DNA of 64,000 bases from Lates calcarifer. Taxonomy: Eukaryota; Chordata; Actinopteri; Centropomidae. Of this stretch, positions 28,101 through 39,169 are shown piece by piece; position 1 is the first letter of the stretch; each line of letters starts with the position of its first letter. A program made the position numbers and the translations under genes. The DNA lies in assembly GCF_001640805.2 (NCBI RefSeq), contig NC_066850.1, forward strand, positions 8,345,927 through 8,409,926, given 5' to 3'. The notes beneath the pieces are model-generated. The model did not search any database and was not told where the DNA came from. It saw only the letters and a program-made list of their open reading frames with translations.

Positions 28101-28889
28101 TCCTTTGATCAAAATATGAATAATGGCAATAATTTACTTCTAATATTGTTGTTTCGTTACATCCCTCAGAAGAGCCGTTAGGTCATATTAATTCCTCCTG
28201 TATAATCCTAACACTTGTCTACCTTTGTCTTCATCCACTTGTTTTTCTTTTTCTCTCACTTTATTGTGCTGTATGAAGCTAAATAAAAGAGCAGCACGAT
28301 AAAAGAGTATCATGTCATGTATTTGTTTGTCTGCCTGTCTGCCCTTATGAGAGTTTTTATGAGCCACAACAAATCATGCTTAATCTTGTCATTTCCACTA
28401 TCAGCCTCCATCCCCCTTCTCTGTTCACTCCCGTATTCTGGTCACATATCTGAGTGTCTATACTGATGTGCCACGTTCAGTGTGTATATTTGATGGCAAT
28501 AACGAGTGCTAACAGGAACAATGTGGCTGCAGTCAGAGGACTAGCCAAGGTGAATGGGCTCTTTGCTACGGACTGGTTCCATAAAGATGCCACGGTTAAG
28601 TAGTTCCAAACATGTATGAACTTGAGGCATTGCTTAGGATCAGACACCACCATCCTCTGATTTAATACATTTCAACCTTGTAATGAAAACTACTTAATAT
28701 CTAAAGTCCAGCTGAAATCACAATTAACCATCCACGTCACTGATTAATAGATAACACAATTGTATGAAACATGGAACAAAGGACAAAATGATAAAACTGA
28801 TGTGAAAGTGGTAGCTCAAACAGAGAAATACAGTATCACCTGACTCTGCAGTTCCCCTCAGCTCTATGGGAACAGGAGATAAAGCTTTA

Positions 28890-29085
28890 ATATGCCCAAT
28901 GTGCACTACCTGCCCAGCATCAAACAGCAGACAAAGTTAACAACTAGCTGGTGAATGTGGTGGAGCACTTCAGAGCTAAAAGCACCACATATTTCCCACA
29001 GGAGTTAGTGGAAAGAAAAACTGGGCTAAGAGGATCGTGAATACTGGGCTTACTTTTGCAAGACTTACCAGAAACTCAACTCCAA
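28890..29085 (+). repeat. Dispersed repeat family B, copy 1
   Basis: Shares AACAGCAGACAAAGTTA, AGCTGGTGAATGTGGTGGAG and TTTCCCACAGGAGTTAGTGG with the copies at 30.7 and 39.2 kb. Confidence 0.7.
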
Positions 29086-30689
29086 ATAAACACTGAGGTG
29101 ACAGATAAGGAATTTGGCTTTTTTTTGGCAACTAAACTGACATTGACTAGAAAAGTAGTTTGGTTTGTGGCTCTTGTTTGTTGCACACACCAAATACACA
29201 CATTACCTCTCTATATTACTCTGCTGTCTTTGTTCAGCTACACTGTCTTCTGCTTTTCCTCCTTTTCTCACTCACATATACATGTATGTACAGTCATTTA
29301 AAATGTGTGCAATTAGTCTCCATCTAGTGTCCTTCATATTAAATGCTGTCTCCATGACAACCACTCCACCCCTTTGCCATTTGTCCATCAATCTAGCCAT
29401 ACTTGTCCTCTACTGGCTGGTTAAGGTGACAAGACACACCCACTCTAATGACCCCCCATTAGTGCTAAACGGTGATGGCGGAGGGAACTGTCCATGTTTA
29501 CGTATATGTGGGCATTCCTGCACACTACATGGAGCCTGTAGTCATATACTGATTAATTTGACTTGAGGTCAAATTAATTTTCAAACCAATCAATTCTACA
29601 GATGAACTTGAACTGGTCTTGGAAATGAAAAGAAAAGAAAAGAAAAAATCTAATGCATTGATTTGTTCGAATCTGAATCTGCCATTTTACTTGATTTCCC
29701 GTACAGAGAGGTCCTGAGATGAATTTGAACGATAGCTCTCCTTGAAGGATCCACAGCCAACAATAAAAAAGAAGCACAACCAATACCTATGTAATCTCTG
29801 TAGCCTGTACCTCAGCTGCATTAATATCAATTTGTGGTGGCCACTGACTTTTCCCAAGGTCGGAAAACATCAAATGCCTTGTGTTTAGTCATCGAACAAC
29901 ACAAAAAGGGCAAAATGCCACTAAGCAATTGGGTCACCAGAAATACTTTACACCGAGTGAGACCCAGAGAGCCCTGCTCACAAAAAGAACTTTGAAGTCA
30001 CCATGATGTTTGCGAGGCTGTTTCATCTCAGCTCTTCTCAATATTAATTGTATCTAAAGGCATTTCAGAGGAGGCAACTGAGCTTTTGAGAAACATTATT
30101 TAGACAAGAGGGGTGAGGCCAGGAGAGCAGAGAATCCCCAAGTCTCTCAGAAGTACTGCCAAAAACTATTAGCGACTAAACTAGGTGCAAATGAGAGTAA
30201 AATACATTGGCACGCTGATATGAAGGCATGTACGTGTGTAAGCGTTTGCCAGAGTAAGAGGAAGAAGTGTAAATGAATGGAGGGTTCACCTCACTCATCA
30301 CTAACAGAGAAGACATTCTGAATAAAAATAACATACAGCTTATGTGAACAGGTTATGTGTGACGTTAATGGTTGCCTGGACACTCACAGCTGCTGCAGTG
30401 ACTCGTGCTGTACCTCTACTCGTTTACTCTCTCATCTCTGAGCATCACCCAATGTTAATAAACAGCTAACGACAAAGAGTGTTTTTTACTGCTATTCACA
30501 AATTTGCAGAATGCACTAATCTATGTGTTTATATATAACCTGGATAAAAATGTGTGTATTAAGCATTTCTGTATCGTGCATTAAGCAGCAGTTTCTCTCA
30601 GCTCTATAGAGTGTTTTCACTCTTTCAGCTCGCTGTTTTGGTTTTACGGCATGCCAGATCACTATTACTGCTCTCATAAACCTTCTGAT

Positions 30690-31010
30690 AAACCTTTTGT
30701 ACACTATCTGGAGCAGCACCAACAGCAAACAGACAAAGTTAGTGACCAGTTGGTGAACTTAGTGAATTATTTAGCAGCTGAAAAAACTTTTTTCCCTCTC
30801 ACAGGAATAGGTAGAAACGAAACCAGAGCTCAAAAAAAGAACTCCAAATGAATAATAATGTTGTTCTATTGCTGCTGGAAGTGTAAAGAGGTCCACTGTT
30901 TGCTAATATGTTTGCCGTAACAACTTCAGAGTACAGTGATAATATGTAAATGTTGTGTTTGCAGCTTGCTGCGCTGCCCCTAAGTGGCAAATAAAAATGT
31001 TTAAAAATCC
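30690..31010 (+). repeat. Dispersed repeat family B, copy 2
   Basis: AACAGCAAACAGACAAAGTTAG-like start, TTTAGCAGCTGAAAAAAC, and the tail TGCTGCGCTGCCCCTAAGTG. The tail matches the 39.4 kb copy (TATGCTGCCCCCAAGTGGC). Confidence 0.75.
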
Positions 31011-32800
31011 TTTATGGCTACTGACCAAATGAATTTGGTCTCTTCCCTTCTCTTCAGTAACTATCTATGCCATGTACTACATACAGACATATCACAACTT
31101 TTTAACATTTATTCATTGCATGTATTATTTATGTGTGCAATGGCAAGAAGGTTTTTGATCAAAACGTCATGCAAATAAAGCTTTACTGAATTCTGCTGAC
31201 ATAAGGGAGAGAATAGGAAGGAATAGGGAGGGAAGACAGGACGAGAAACAAAGTAGGAAGGAGGCAGGGAGAAAGAGAATATAATGGTGTGTGCATGCTG
31301 GTGTGTTAGTAGCAGTCTGGGACTGGTTAATGTGGAAAAATGATAATTAGCCATTTCAGAGATCTGAGAATTTTAAATGCAGATGAGTGAACAGGGAGAG
31401 AGGAGCCTCTCATGCACAAATAAGCTACACAAACAACTTTCTATCAGCCCCAAAACGAATTAACTAATCCATAATAAATGCTTAAAGGTGCTTGTGACCA
31501 AAACCAGAAATACAGATACACACTGACCACGTGTGGGAGAGACGCAAAAAGACAGAAACAGAGAGATTCTGTGATTTCCTCCTGTTGCCAGGGTAACCAA
31601 AGCAACAGATGCAGGTCACACTGAGTGGAACTCACACACCTACAGAAATGCAAAAAGGCCTACAAAGTTGAAGTCATGTCAGGAAAGAACATTTAACTGC
31701 CTTTTCGCTTCCCATCTGGATGTGGCGACATCAAATTGGTGTAATTGTACAAAAAATAAAGGGCTTGAAATCCCAGTCTCATTAGAAGACTGTTAATATA
31801 AACCTGCGAAAACCTTGTAAATAACAAGTAACATTTGAGAAATGACTATATGTTCTTTGCTTCTAAAAGCCTTTAGATAGTCCTTTATATAGGCTCTTAT
31901 TGGTCCTGAAAAGTTGCCACTTCATAGATATGAGGTTTTTCCCCAATAGTGACAATCTGAAACTCCAGATAAACTCATCCAGTCAGCATCCCTCTGCTTT
32001 GTCGCCCATCTTTCTGCCTTTTCTGCAGTTTCTCCCAGTTTGACTTCACTGCTTTTCTTCCGCTTTACTACCTTATTATTCACTTATCCCCTGTTCCTGT
32101 GGACGACTGTCTCGCTAACACACATGCACCCGCACCAACATCATAAGAGTTTCTGAAGGCGAAATGATCGAGTGAGTTTCTCTTCCTACGTCACTGGAGA
32201 TGAACAGACCACTGGATATCACAGGATCACGCTGCATCGTGATCCACAGGCTACAGGTGGTTGTACCTGCAGTATTTTTATGTGTGTGCATGTACAAGTG
32301 AATGCAAAAACCCCAAAACAAGCACGAATTCAACATGCATTTTTAGTGCAATATGGGCATGTAAATTTGCAGCTTGATGCTGTAGCTGGATTTTTACTGT
32401 GGCTGAGATGTGGCGTAGGATTTCTGTGCGTGGGAGGACCTCACATGGCATCAGCAGGGAGAGGCGGCAGTGATGGGAAAGGAAGAATGAGAGAGAAAGA
32501 GAGAGGGATGAAAGAGAGAGGAGATGATACAAAAAGGAGGAAATCCAGAAATGAAAGAGAAGACTAGTCTCGATAATCACTGCAAAGGAAATGATGGGAG
32601 ACGATGAGGTACACCTAGGGAAGCGGAGAGAGCTTTGAGGGGAGGTGGACAAACAGAGAGATGAGATTACATTGAAAGCCAAAGCAAAGATAAAAAGAGC
32701 GAGAAGGGAAGAGAAATGTAAGATCATACTCCATCCTAAACTCACAGATCAACATCTCTACTGTCTTTTCCCCAAAAACAAAACACATGAAAACACTCAC

Positions 32801-32907
32801 CATAAACTGGACGTTGTCAAATCCATTGGCCAGCAGGTGGTTCTCATACTGGACCAGGCCAATGGAGTCGAGCCACTGGCCCACAGACTGCAGCGGGCAG
32901 CGGGGAC
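32801..32907 (-). CDS. anks1b: anks1b exon: first half of SAM1 (long-isoform form)
   Basis: This is the long-isoform version of the SAM1 exon, entered at an acceptor inside the AIDA-1 coding sequence: CCCCTCCACCCCCTCATAG|GT. It is 107 nt, phase 1 in and phase 0 out. It encodes [17 protein letters not shown], then [18 protein letters not shown]. This covers helices 1-3 of the first SAM domain, a five-helix protein interaction fold; in ANKS1B the two SAM domains pack against each other. The donor is TTTATG|GTGAGT. A CTACTGAAG sequence about 27 nt before the AG is a plausible branch site. The phase match with the 34.8 kb exon (G|GT) is the main evidence that the internal acceptor is real. Confidence 0.85.
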
Positions 32908-33043
32908 CTATGAGGGGGTGGAGGGGCAAACGCTTCAGTAGGGAGTAGCCGTCCACGCGGTAGCAGCGGCAGTCCGGCTGAGACAGCTGGCACTGCCACA
33001 TCATGTTATGGCGGGCAAAGTGGCTGTCGAAGGAGCCCGCCAT
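32801..33043 (-). CDS. anks1b: anks1b alternative first coding exon (AIDA-1 short isoform)
   Basis: An 81-codon open first exon ending at the same TTTATG|GTGAGT donor as the long form. It starts [13 protein letters not shown] and continues [20 protein letters not shown], then [19 protein letters not shown] into SAM1. Known AIDA-1 short isoforms begin MMWQC and continue to a VDGYSLLKR block, so identity is clear. The first ATG (33043) has a strong context, A at -3 and G at +4. An in-frame TAA at 33086-33088 lies upstream with no other ATG between, so 33043 is the first possible start. The Met-Met pair at 33004-32999 is the start that matches the mammalian protein. The short product lacks the ankyrin repeats and linker and contains the tandem SAM and PTB parts. 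In this window the short frame spans 201 codons. Confidence 0.9.
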
Positions 33044-33470
33044 GCTTTTGAGGAGTCTTTTGGCAAGGCAGCAGGAGGAGGAATATTAAGGGGAGGCAGG
33101 TAGAGGGAGGGGGGAAGGTGAAGAGAGAAGGAGGAGGAAAAGGAGGAAGAGGAGGCTAGGCTAGAGCCATGGTGAGGATGGAGGGGGTCAGCATGCAAGG
33201 GTGCAAGCAGGTAAAGGGTAGGTTAAGGTGTCCAGATGCTGCTTTCTCTGAATCCAGCCAGAGGGAGGATGAAAAGAGGGTGAAGGCTGAAGTTGTATCC
33301 AGAAAAAAGCTTCCGTCCTGGGGGTAAAATCCTGCCAGAGATGAGTGTTGGATAACACTGGAGTTACAGATCCACAAGCAAAAGCGACTGACTGTGTTTG
33401 TCGCGCACAGCAGCCGCTTTCTTTTTCAGCTGTTGCGCTCGCTTGGCTGCTCCCCTGAGCGTGTGTGTGT
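33044..33470 (-). promoter_or_regulatory. Probable internal promoter and 5' leader of the AIDA-1 isoform
   Basis: Directly upstream of the AIDA-1 start codon. The first 130 bases are pyrimidine-rich on the transcribed strand and contain the in-frame TAA. At 33385-33462 there is a local CpG cluster (about seven CpGs in 80 bp, in otherwise CpG-poor DNA), including TCGCGC and an E-box CAGCTG at 33427-33432. Beyond it lies a compound (GT)n-(GA)n microsatellite. I infer transcription start near the CpG cluster, giving a leader of roughly 350-400 nt. No clear TATA box was found. The coding evidence for a first exon here is strong; the exact promoter position is inference. Confidence 0.55.
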
Positions 33471-33482
33471 GTGTATGTGAGA

Positions 33483-33523
<41 letters not shown>

Positions 33524-33527
33524 AGAA
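33461..33527. repeat. Compound (GT)n-(GA)n microsatellite
   Basis: GT tract with two interruptions, then (GA)n from about 33511. It lies immediately upstream of the inferred AIDA-1 promoter. Confidence 0.95.
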
Positions 33528-33930
33528 AGAGCGAGAGCTGCCTGTGCTGTGGATTTCTCTTTATCAAGTACTCCCACTCTCATCTGTATGCTTCTGCAGC
33601 CTCCTCTCTCTCTTTCTCTCTCTCTCCTTTCTGAGCGCAGCTTTCCTCCCTCGTTCCCTCACTCTCTCTCTCTCTCTGCCTTGCTCTCTTGCTCACTTTT
33701 CTCTGTCTACCTCCTGTCTCTACCTTCTCTGAGGGTGTCGATCGTTGCCCTGCTCTCTCTGCCGCTCTACATATATCTGGCTCGCTCTGCTGATAATAGC
33801 CATCACAACAGCTCCAGCTTCTTTGTCTGCAAGAAGCCTAGCTCCCTCCCACTCACACACACACACACACACACCACGCTGAGTGTATGTATGCAGTTTC
33901 ATCTGTATGTATGTGTGGTGTGCTTTAGCT

Positions 33931-33945
33931 ATGTGTGTGTGTGTG

Positions 33946-33984
<39 letters not shown>

Positions 33985-33996
33985 GGGGGGGGGGGG
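33931..33996. repeat. (GT)n tract ending in a run of 12 G
   Basis: GT repeat 33931-33983, then G12 at 33985-33996. About 0.9 kb upstream of the AIDA-1 start codon on the transcribed strand. Confidence 0.95.
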
Positions 33997-34779
33997 TTTA
34001 GTTGGTTTGGCACAAACAGGATTTCTCCCTGTGGTAACCATGGTTAGCAGAGGCTTTGCATTCACAGATGAAAAGCGAGAGGGGGAGAGGAAGAGGGGAG
34101 GGGATCAGGAGGAGGAGGATGGGGGAGTTAACACAGGGAGAGGGGGATGAACGCAGTAAATAGAGATGAGTAGTGGAGGATTCGACGTATGCAGGTGAAA
34201 GAACTGGCAAAAACAGGGATTTGATGCACACATTTACATTTAGAAAAAACACTCAGAAGCGCACACACAAACACACACACAAATGCAACTAAGATCATTT
34301 CTAATTATTACAGCTTAGGTCTTATTTTTATAGTATTGGTCATTCCTCCTATCAATGACACCTTATTACTGAATGACTCTACCTGGATCTGTCTGTGTTT
34401 TCAATCAACCCATGAGCAAATCAGTGTCTACTAACATCTGAGCAATGTCGACCCATTGTCAACACATGCGTAAGTCTATGGTTTAGGAGGAAGTAAAAGA
34501 AAAAATAAAACCTCCATATAAAGTGGCTTAGCTAATCGGGCTACACTACAGACTTGTTTACAATGGCTTGTGTTTCTCACCCCATCATACTTTGCTGTTG
34601 TGATGTCACAGTGTTTTCAGATTTCATTAATTATTTTGGTGAGGGTAGTGTTATCATAACCAATAGTAATGATGGCTAAAACTACTAGAATACTAGAAGA
34701 CCCAGTTTGTTATAAACCAGACCTAACCTTTCTGTCAAATCTTCTCACACTCACACATACATACTTGTGTGTGTTTTAC

Positions 34780-34849
34780 CTGAGGTGTCCTCCTTGATGT
34801 CCAATCCACTGCCTATTCCTGCCCCAATAGAGCTCATAATCTTGTCGAT
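34780..34849 (-). CDS. anks1b: anks1b small exon before SAM1 (long isoform)
   Basis: A 70-nt exon. Its acceptor, TACTTGTTCAG|ATC, is preceded by a strong CT-rich tract, and the donor is TCAG|GTAAAA. It reads IDKIMSSIGAGIGSGLDIKE and then DTS plus one base (phase 0 in, phase 1 out). The last G combines with GT at the start of the 32907 exon to make Gly, giving ...EDTSG|PRCPLQ. Because the two ends differ in phase, this exon cannot be skipped alone without a frameshift. It is too short to stand out as an open frame; I place it by splice signals, phase and the IDKIM/IGAGI motif expected between the linker and SAM1. It lies 1.7 kb upstream of the AIDA-1 start codon. Confidence 0.9.
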
Positions 34850-36681
34850 CTGAACAAGTAGGAAAGAAGGAGAGAGAACCAGAGTTAGAGAGGTGTACGG
34901 TATGTGCAAGGGAAAGTCATTTCTCAGTAATAAGGCTAACCTCTATTTCTGGATTCAAGTGTCACATAACATGATCATTACGCCAGCCAGCACACTGTAT
35001 GTCAGTCATTCCCTCCGTGAATTGAAAAAGCATGGAGGAGCAGAGGGGGGAATGATATGTGTTAGCAGGAAACTTAAAGACAGCGCAGAGGAGAGATGAA
35101 GGAGGAGGGAGACTGGACTGGAGAGAGCTACTGCAGCTTCATTAGTGTCTGGCTGCTGGCTGTCTCAACCGGTCATCCCTGACCCTGAACCTGCTGCTAA
35201 CCACTGGTCTGTGCGACCTGCACATCCATCCACCTGTCAGGACTCCTGGCTCACAGCGGGTCACAGAAACCTGGCCTTGCTGCAACTGGTTCAAGACCAG
35301 TGTTTTCAGGGCCAGGTCTGACAAATGCAAACAGTGTTTACAAGCTGACAGACCACGAAGCAGGCCTCATCTTTGGAACAGGGTAAACAGAAAGCACTTG
35401 TTCACATGATCTTAGTATATGCAACCTAAAGGCTTAGCAGTCACTTAACATTGATAAAAGGCGACAGAGGTGATTTAAAGCTAATCAATATTAATATGGT
35501 ACTAGCAATGATTAAAATGGTTAAAGAGCCAGCTATTCACTGCACACCATTAATTACCATCCAAATAGCCACAAATAATCTCAACACTTCAGCAATTTTT
35601 AAGGTAAAGCCAGATAAAAGTACAAATGTGTAACTTCAGATCACTGACTGTTGTGGGACATCCCTCATGATTCATCTCTTCCCTACAATATGCAGCTCTT
35701 TCTCGAGCATGTGCTGCAAATAGAGCAACTTTGTTATTTTTCGCCTCTGAAATCCCCATATATCACTCCACACTTCCCCTGAAGCCATTTTATCTCATCC
35801 TCCCGTAGCACGCAATTAAACAGGAAAGGTCACCTTAATTGCTGAGAATTATGGGAAATTCCATATGGTAATTCATCACCATCAGCAAGTTATGGGCTGT
35901 GTTGAAGAACTAATGAACATGTACATGCAAATGTGGACAGGCAAGCACAAATGTACTTTCACTCACATGCATTAGCATTATATTAAAAATAGAGAGACTA
36001 ATTAAGTTTCCCTCATTATTATGTGCAACTTCCTCCGAAGTCGTGGAATGAAAAACGGTATGAGGGTCTTCACTTTCAGGGTGTAAACATGCATAAGTAT
36101 CATTTTTCTAAAGTGTGTATTTTCTGTGGTGTGAATGATGATCACTAAGCAGAGGGTAATGCGACTGTGACCTAAAGTGTTTATAGAGGGGTGAGATCCA
36201 AGTATTTTCTAGACAGTGGATCATATTTGTGTCAGAGACCCTTTAATATCAAAGAAGCCCCAGGCACAAACACACCATAACACACAGCACCCTCGACCTC
36301 CGCTCTTTACCCTCTATAGCAGAAACTGCTTTCTCTCTGATATCTGGTCTTCCCTGCGGCTCCAGTGCTGGTTACAGAGCAAAATCAATGTAGGAGCATG
36401 TTAAATTAGCACCAGGGCTCCTTCTGCACTGTAGTAACCAAGTAGATTTCACAGAGAGAAAAAACTGAAGCAGCTCACAGCTGTGGGTGCAGAGATTTCA
36501 ATTGTCCCCTGCAGAGACAGATCACTTTGAAAAGCATGCTGGTTTTAATCAATTTTACTACGGAAACACATGCAGTGTCAGAGTACGAGGACTGATTGAT
36601 CAGTGTCCTCCCTACAGAATATCTTGATAGATCCTTAGATCAAATAAAAAGCTGTACATGTTACATAAAATGTCTTCTTAC
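34850..36681 (-). other. anks1b intron, 1.8 kb
   Basis: Phase 0 intron, GTAAGA...TTCAG. It contains a short AT-rich region with homeodomain-like and kappa-B-like motifs at 35812-35875 and otherwise nothing I can name. Confidence 0.8.
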
Positions 36682-36804
36682 CTCTTCCCACTCAGCAGTG
36701 AAGGAGGGCGTTCTCTCCAGTCTTCCTCCTGGACTGGCACCCTCTCCTGGGCTTGGACTTCCAGGCCCTTGACCCCGAGATCCAGACCCCCAACTGTGCT
36801 CCTC
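36682..36804 (-). CDS. anks1b: anks1b linker exon, Gly/Ser/Pro-rich
   Basis: A 123-nt phase 0-0 exon encoding 41 residues. The acceptor is TTTTGTCCAG|GAG and the donor GAAGAG|GTAAGA. The first 27 residues are a Gly/Ser/Pro stretch (GSGSRGQGPGSPSP...). The last part reads RLERTPSFTAEWEE, which runs into IDKIMSSIGAGI of the next exon; this acidic/aromatic motif is typical of the segment just before SAM1 in ANKS1 proteins. Because it is symmetric, the exon could be skipped without a frame shift, removing the Gly/Ser linker and the PSFTAEWEE motif from the long isoform. No evidence for such skipping can be seen in DNA alone. Confidence 0.92.
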
Positions 36805-37437
36805 CTGGACAAAACAAAGACCAACCATTTTGTTTTTGCGCATTAAACCACAGACAATAAGATAAAAAGGTTACCAAGTATTTTAACCTTAAAAATATGG
36901 ACAGCTAGGCACTAAAATCTGTTCAAAGAATTACCAAGTCTTTTCACAGCGCATCAAAGTTTCAGTTATAATGAAGCTATTTTCATCAAACAGATTATGT
37001 ATTTAGCTTATTATTTATTTACTATGAATTAAAGAAATCCTCTCATAAAATGTGCTGCACAGCAGGGAGCACTGTGGCCCAGATTAATGAGTTATCTAAT
37101 TGGTTGGACTGGTTTCTGAAGTCATGCTGCATGATACAGCAAGATGCAAACTACCTCCATGACTGTATCATTTATGCAACTGAATACTTACAATAAATGC
37201 ATCTGTTTTTACTGCTGACAGAGATCTTGGGGCTTATCTAAACTATTATTAAAACAGAAACTTTTAGTAAAAGAGGATTTCATGTTATCCGTGGCCTCTT
37301 ACATAAATGTCTCAGAAGAACAAAGCCGTATCATGAAAAAGGATGGTGTTTATGTTTTAATCCGTCTTCATAATGCAATTGCTCTATTTTATAAATCATT
37401 CTATAGTGAGACAGTGAGATTACTTTTAACAACCCAC

Positions 37438-38093
37438 CTGTATGGGAGACACAGCCACCAGGTTGGAATCAGACTTGGACAGAGACTTGGACAACTGCAA
37501 GTCCAACACACTGCGGGGCATAGACCTCATCCTCCCCAGGGTGCAAGCCCTCTCTTCGTAGCCAGTCCCAGATGAACTGTCCTTGGACACACCTACTGTC
37601 TGGATCCCCCGTAGGTCTGGAACGTCCCTGTTTTGACCAGAAGAGTAGGAGGGTGGGCGGTCCAGAGTAGCCCACCCACGAGGTGGATCCACCTGCTCAC
37701 AGTTCGTGGGTCGAGCCTGGTCCTGGTTGACCCTGGTGTGGAAGATAGTCCGGTACACCACCTGCGGCTTTTGGGGGTCGTTGGCGGTCCTCTGAGGCGA
37801 CAACTCACTCCCTGTCCTGGAGAAGATCTGAGTGGGTCCTCCTCCAATCACGATGCTGAACTCTGGGGTTTGCAGCAAACTGCTCTGGACATCTGTAGAG
37901 GCATATTTGCGGGGTTTAGGGCTGTAAAGATGGTAAGGCGTATCAGGGGTTTCACAGGCTGGGGATGATCCATGAAGGAGGCCTGCAAACTCCTCTGGGA
38001 TGTGGCTCTTCCTTCGCTCCTCCAACAGAGTGTTTGATGTAGAGGAAGAGCAGAGAGGAGGAGGAGGCGGGTCTCGCTGGTACGGCCCGTCGT
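37438..38093 (-). CDS. anks1b: anks1b large linker exon
   Basis: This is the largest exon in the window, 656 nt (phase 1 in, phase 0 out, about 219 codons). The acceptor is TCCTACTTGCAG|AC and the donor ATACAG|GTGGGT. It encodes a disordered linker. In order it has a proline run (DPPPPPLC), a basic site (LLEERRKSHIPEEF) that looks like a basophilic kinase target, a Tyr/Pro segment (ETPDTPYHLYSPKPRKY), a glycine patch (VIGGGP), and near the end the Ser-rich block SLSKSDSNL. A similar SLSKSDS block is known in ANKS1-family linkers. There is no cysteine cluster or transmembrane segment. It belongs only to the long isoform, because the internal AIDA-1 start lies downstream. The intron before it is 18.3 kb; the one after it only 633 bp. 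The reading frame is unbroken. Confidence 0.93.
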
Positions 38094-38724
38094 CTGCAAG
38101 TAGGACACACACAAAAACACTGATTTATTAGAACTAAATGATATAAATTTCCATAAAATAGTTTTGACAAAACAATGATAGACACTAATGAATTTACAAG
38201 AAAACAAGACAAGAGATCAGAAATTTACATTCGCTGTACAAACAAAGCTCACAATAATCTTTAAAAGTGTTGCGCTAAATGCTCAGTGCACAACAGAACA
38301 GAGAGAGAGAGAAAAGCAATGGGGCTAAAAAAACAAATACTGAAAAACAAGAAAAGGCTGCAAATAGGAAGATAAGAAGGAGGTAATACATCTTCTGCTC
38401 CCCTGTAGAGAGGGCTGTTTGTTTCTCCAATGATTAATAAAAGAAACTCCTGACTTGGATTTTACACCTCTGCTCCTCCACTGTCTGGGTGCAAAAATGT
38501 GCGTGTGTGTGTCTGAACTTGTGCATGTATGCATGAACTCATTGGGGCAGACATCCTTACAGCATTGACTGTTTTTTTTTTTCTTTTCTTTTTCCAGGGG
38601 ATGCTTTCAGAGGCCCACTCACTGTCTGTGTGCAGTGGGGTGAAAGAAGCCACTGAAAGCTTCTTTTTGATTCTCTGTATAAGTGTTTGTGTAATTATAG
38701 ATTCATGTCTGTGTATTTTATGTA

Positions 38725-38728
<4 letters not shown>

Positions 38729-38756
<28 letters not shown>
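38729..38756. repeat. (GT)n microsatellite
   Basis: 28 bp TG tract. Confidence 0.95.
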
Positions 38757-38757
<1 letters not shown>

Positions 38758-39169
38758 TTGACTACTTGCTTGTCAGATTATGTGTGCTTATGTTCACATC
38801 TGTAAACAAGTTAAATCTGAGGTCACAGCAACTATCTCACATGTTAAAAAGATGAACTCCTCATGACACAAGAAGGAGAATAACAGGTGCATTATTTATT
38901 CTTTTTCTACCATGATTATGTATCACACTTCAATAAAGCAGTGCCACACTCAAATTCATAATGACAAACCCTCAGCTCAGTAAAGGACTGTGACAAAGAA
39001 GTAACATTATGTTCTAGTGAGATTCAGGTTGTATCTTTGCTCCACAGGGAACAGCTCTGCTCTTATTTATTTATAGCTTCACAAAGTCTCGTACACAGTG
39101 TGACTAAAACTAAATGTTAAATTTATGGAGTTGGAATGATTAGTAGGGGTGTAAACTAAATAAGAGAGA

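Larger units (their letters stand above)
25198..32800 (-). other. anks1b intron, 7.6 kb, within SAM1
   Basis: Phase 0 intron. It carries two copies of a dispersed repeat (about 28890-29085 and 30690-31010), an RFX X-box-like site at 31584-31597 and a purine-rich block at about 32455-32740. Open frames here (for example 26334-26651 and 29165-29566) show no family resemblance. Confidence 0.85.

Noticed and set aside
25099..33043. Assignment to ANKS1A (Odin) instead of ANKS1B
   Set aside because: Odin has a more diverged SAM tandem as I remember it, and the MMWQC...VDGYSLLKR alternative N-terminus is characteristic of ANKS1B/AIDA-1. An alignment would settle this.
33465..34001. Plus-strand open frame of 178 codons
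   Set aside because: Made from GT, GA and CT microsatellites and antisense to the AIDA-1 promoter region; composition artefact.
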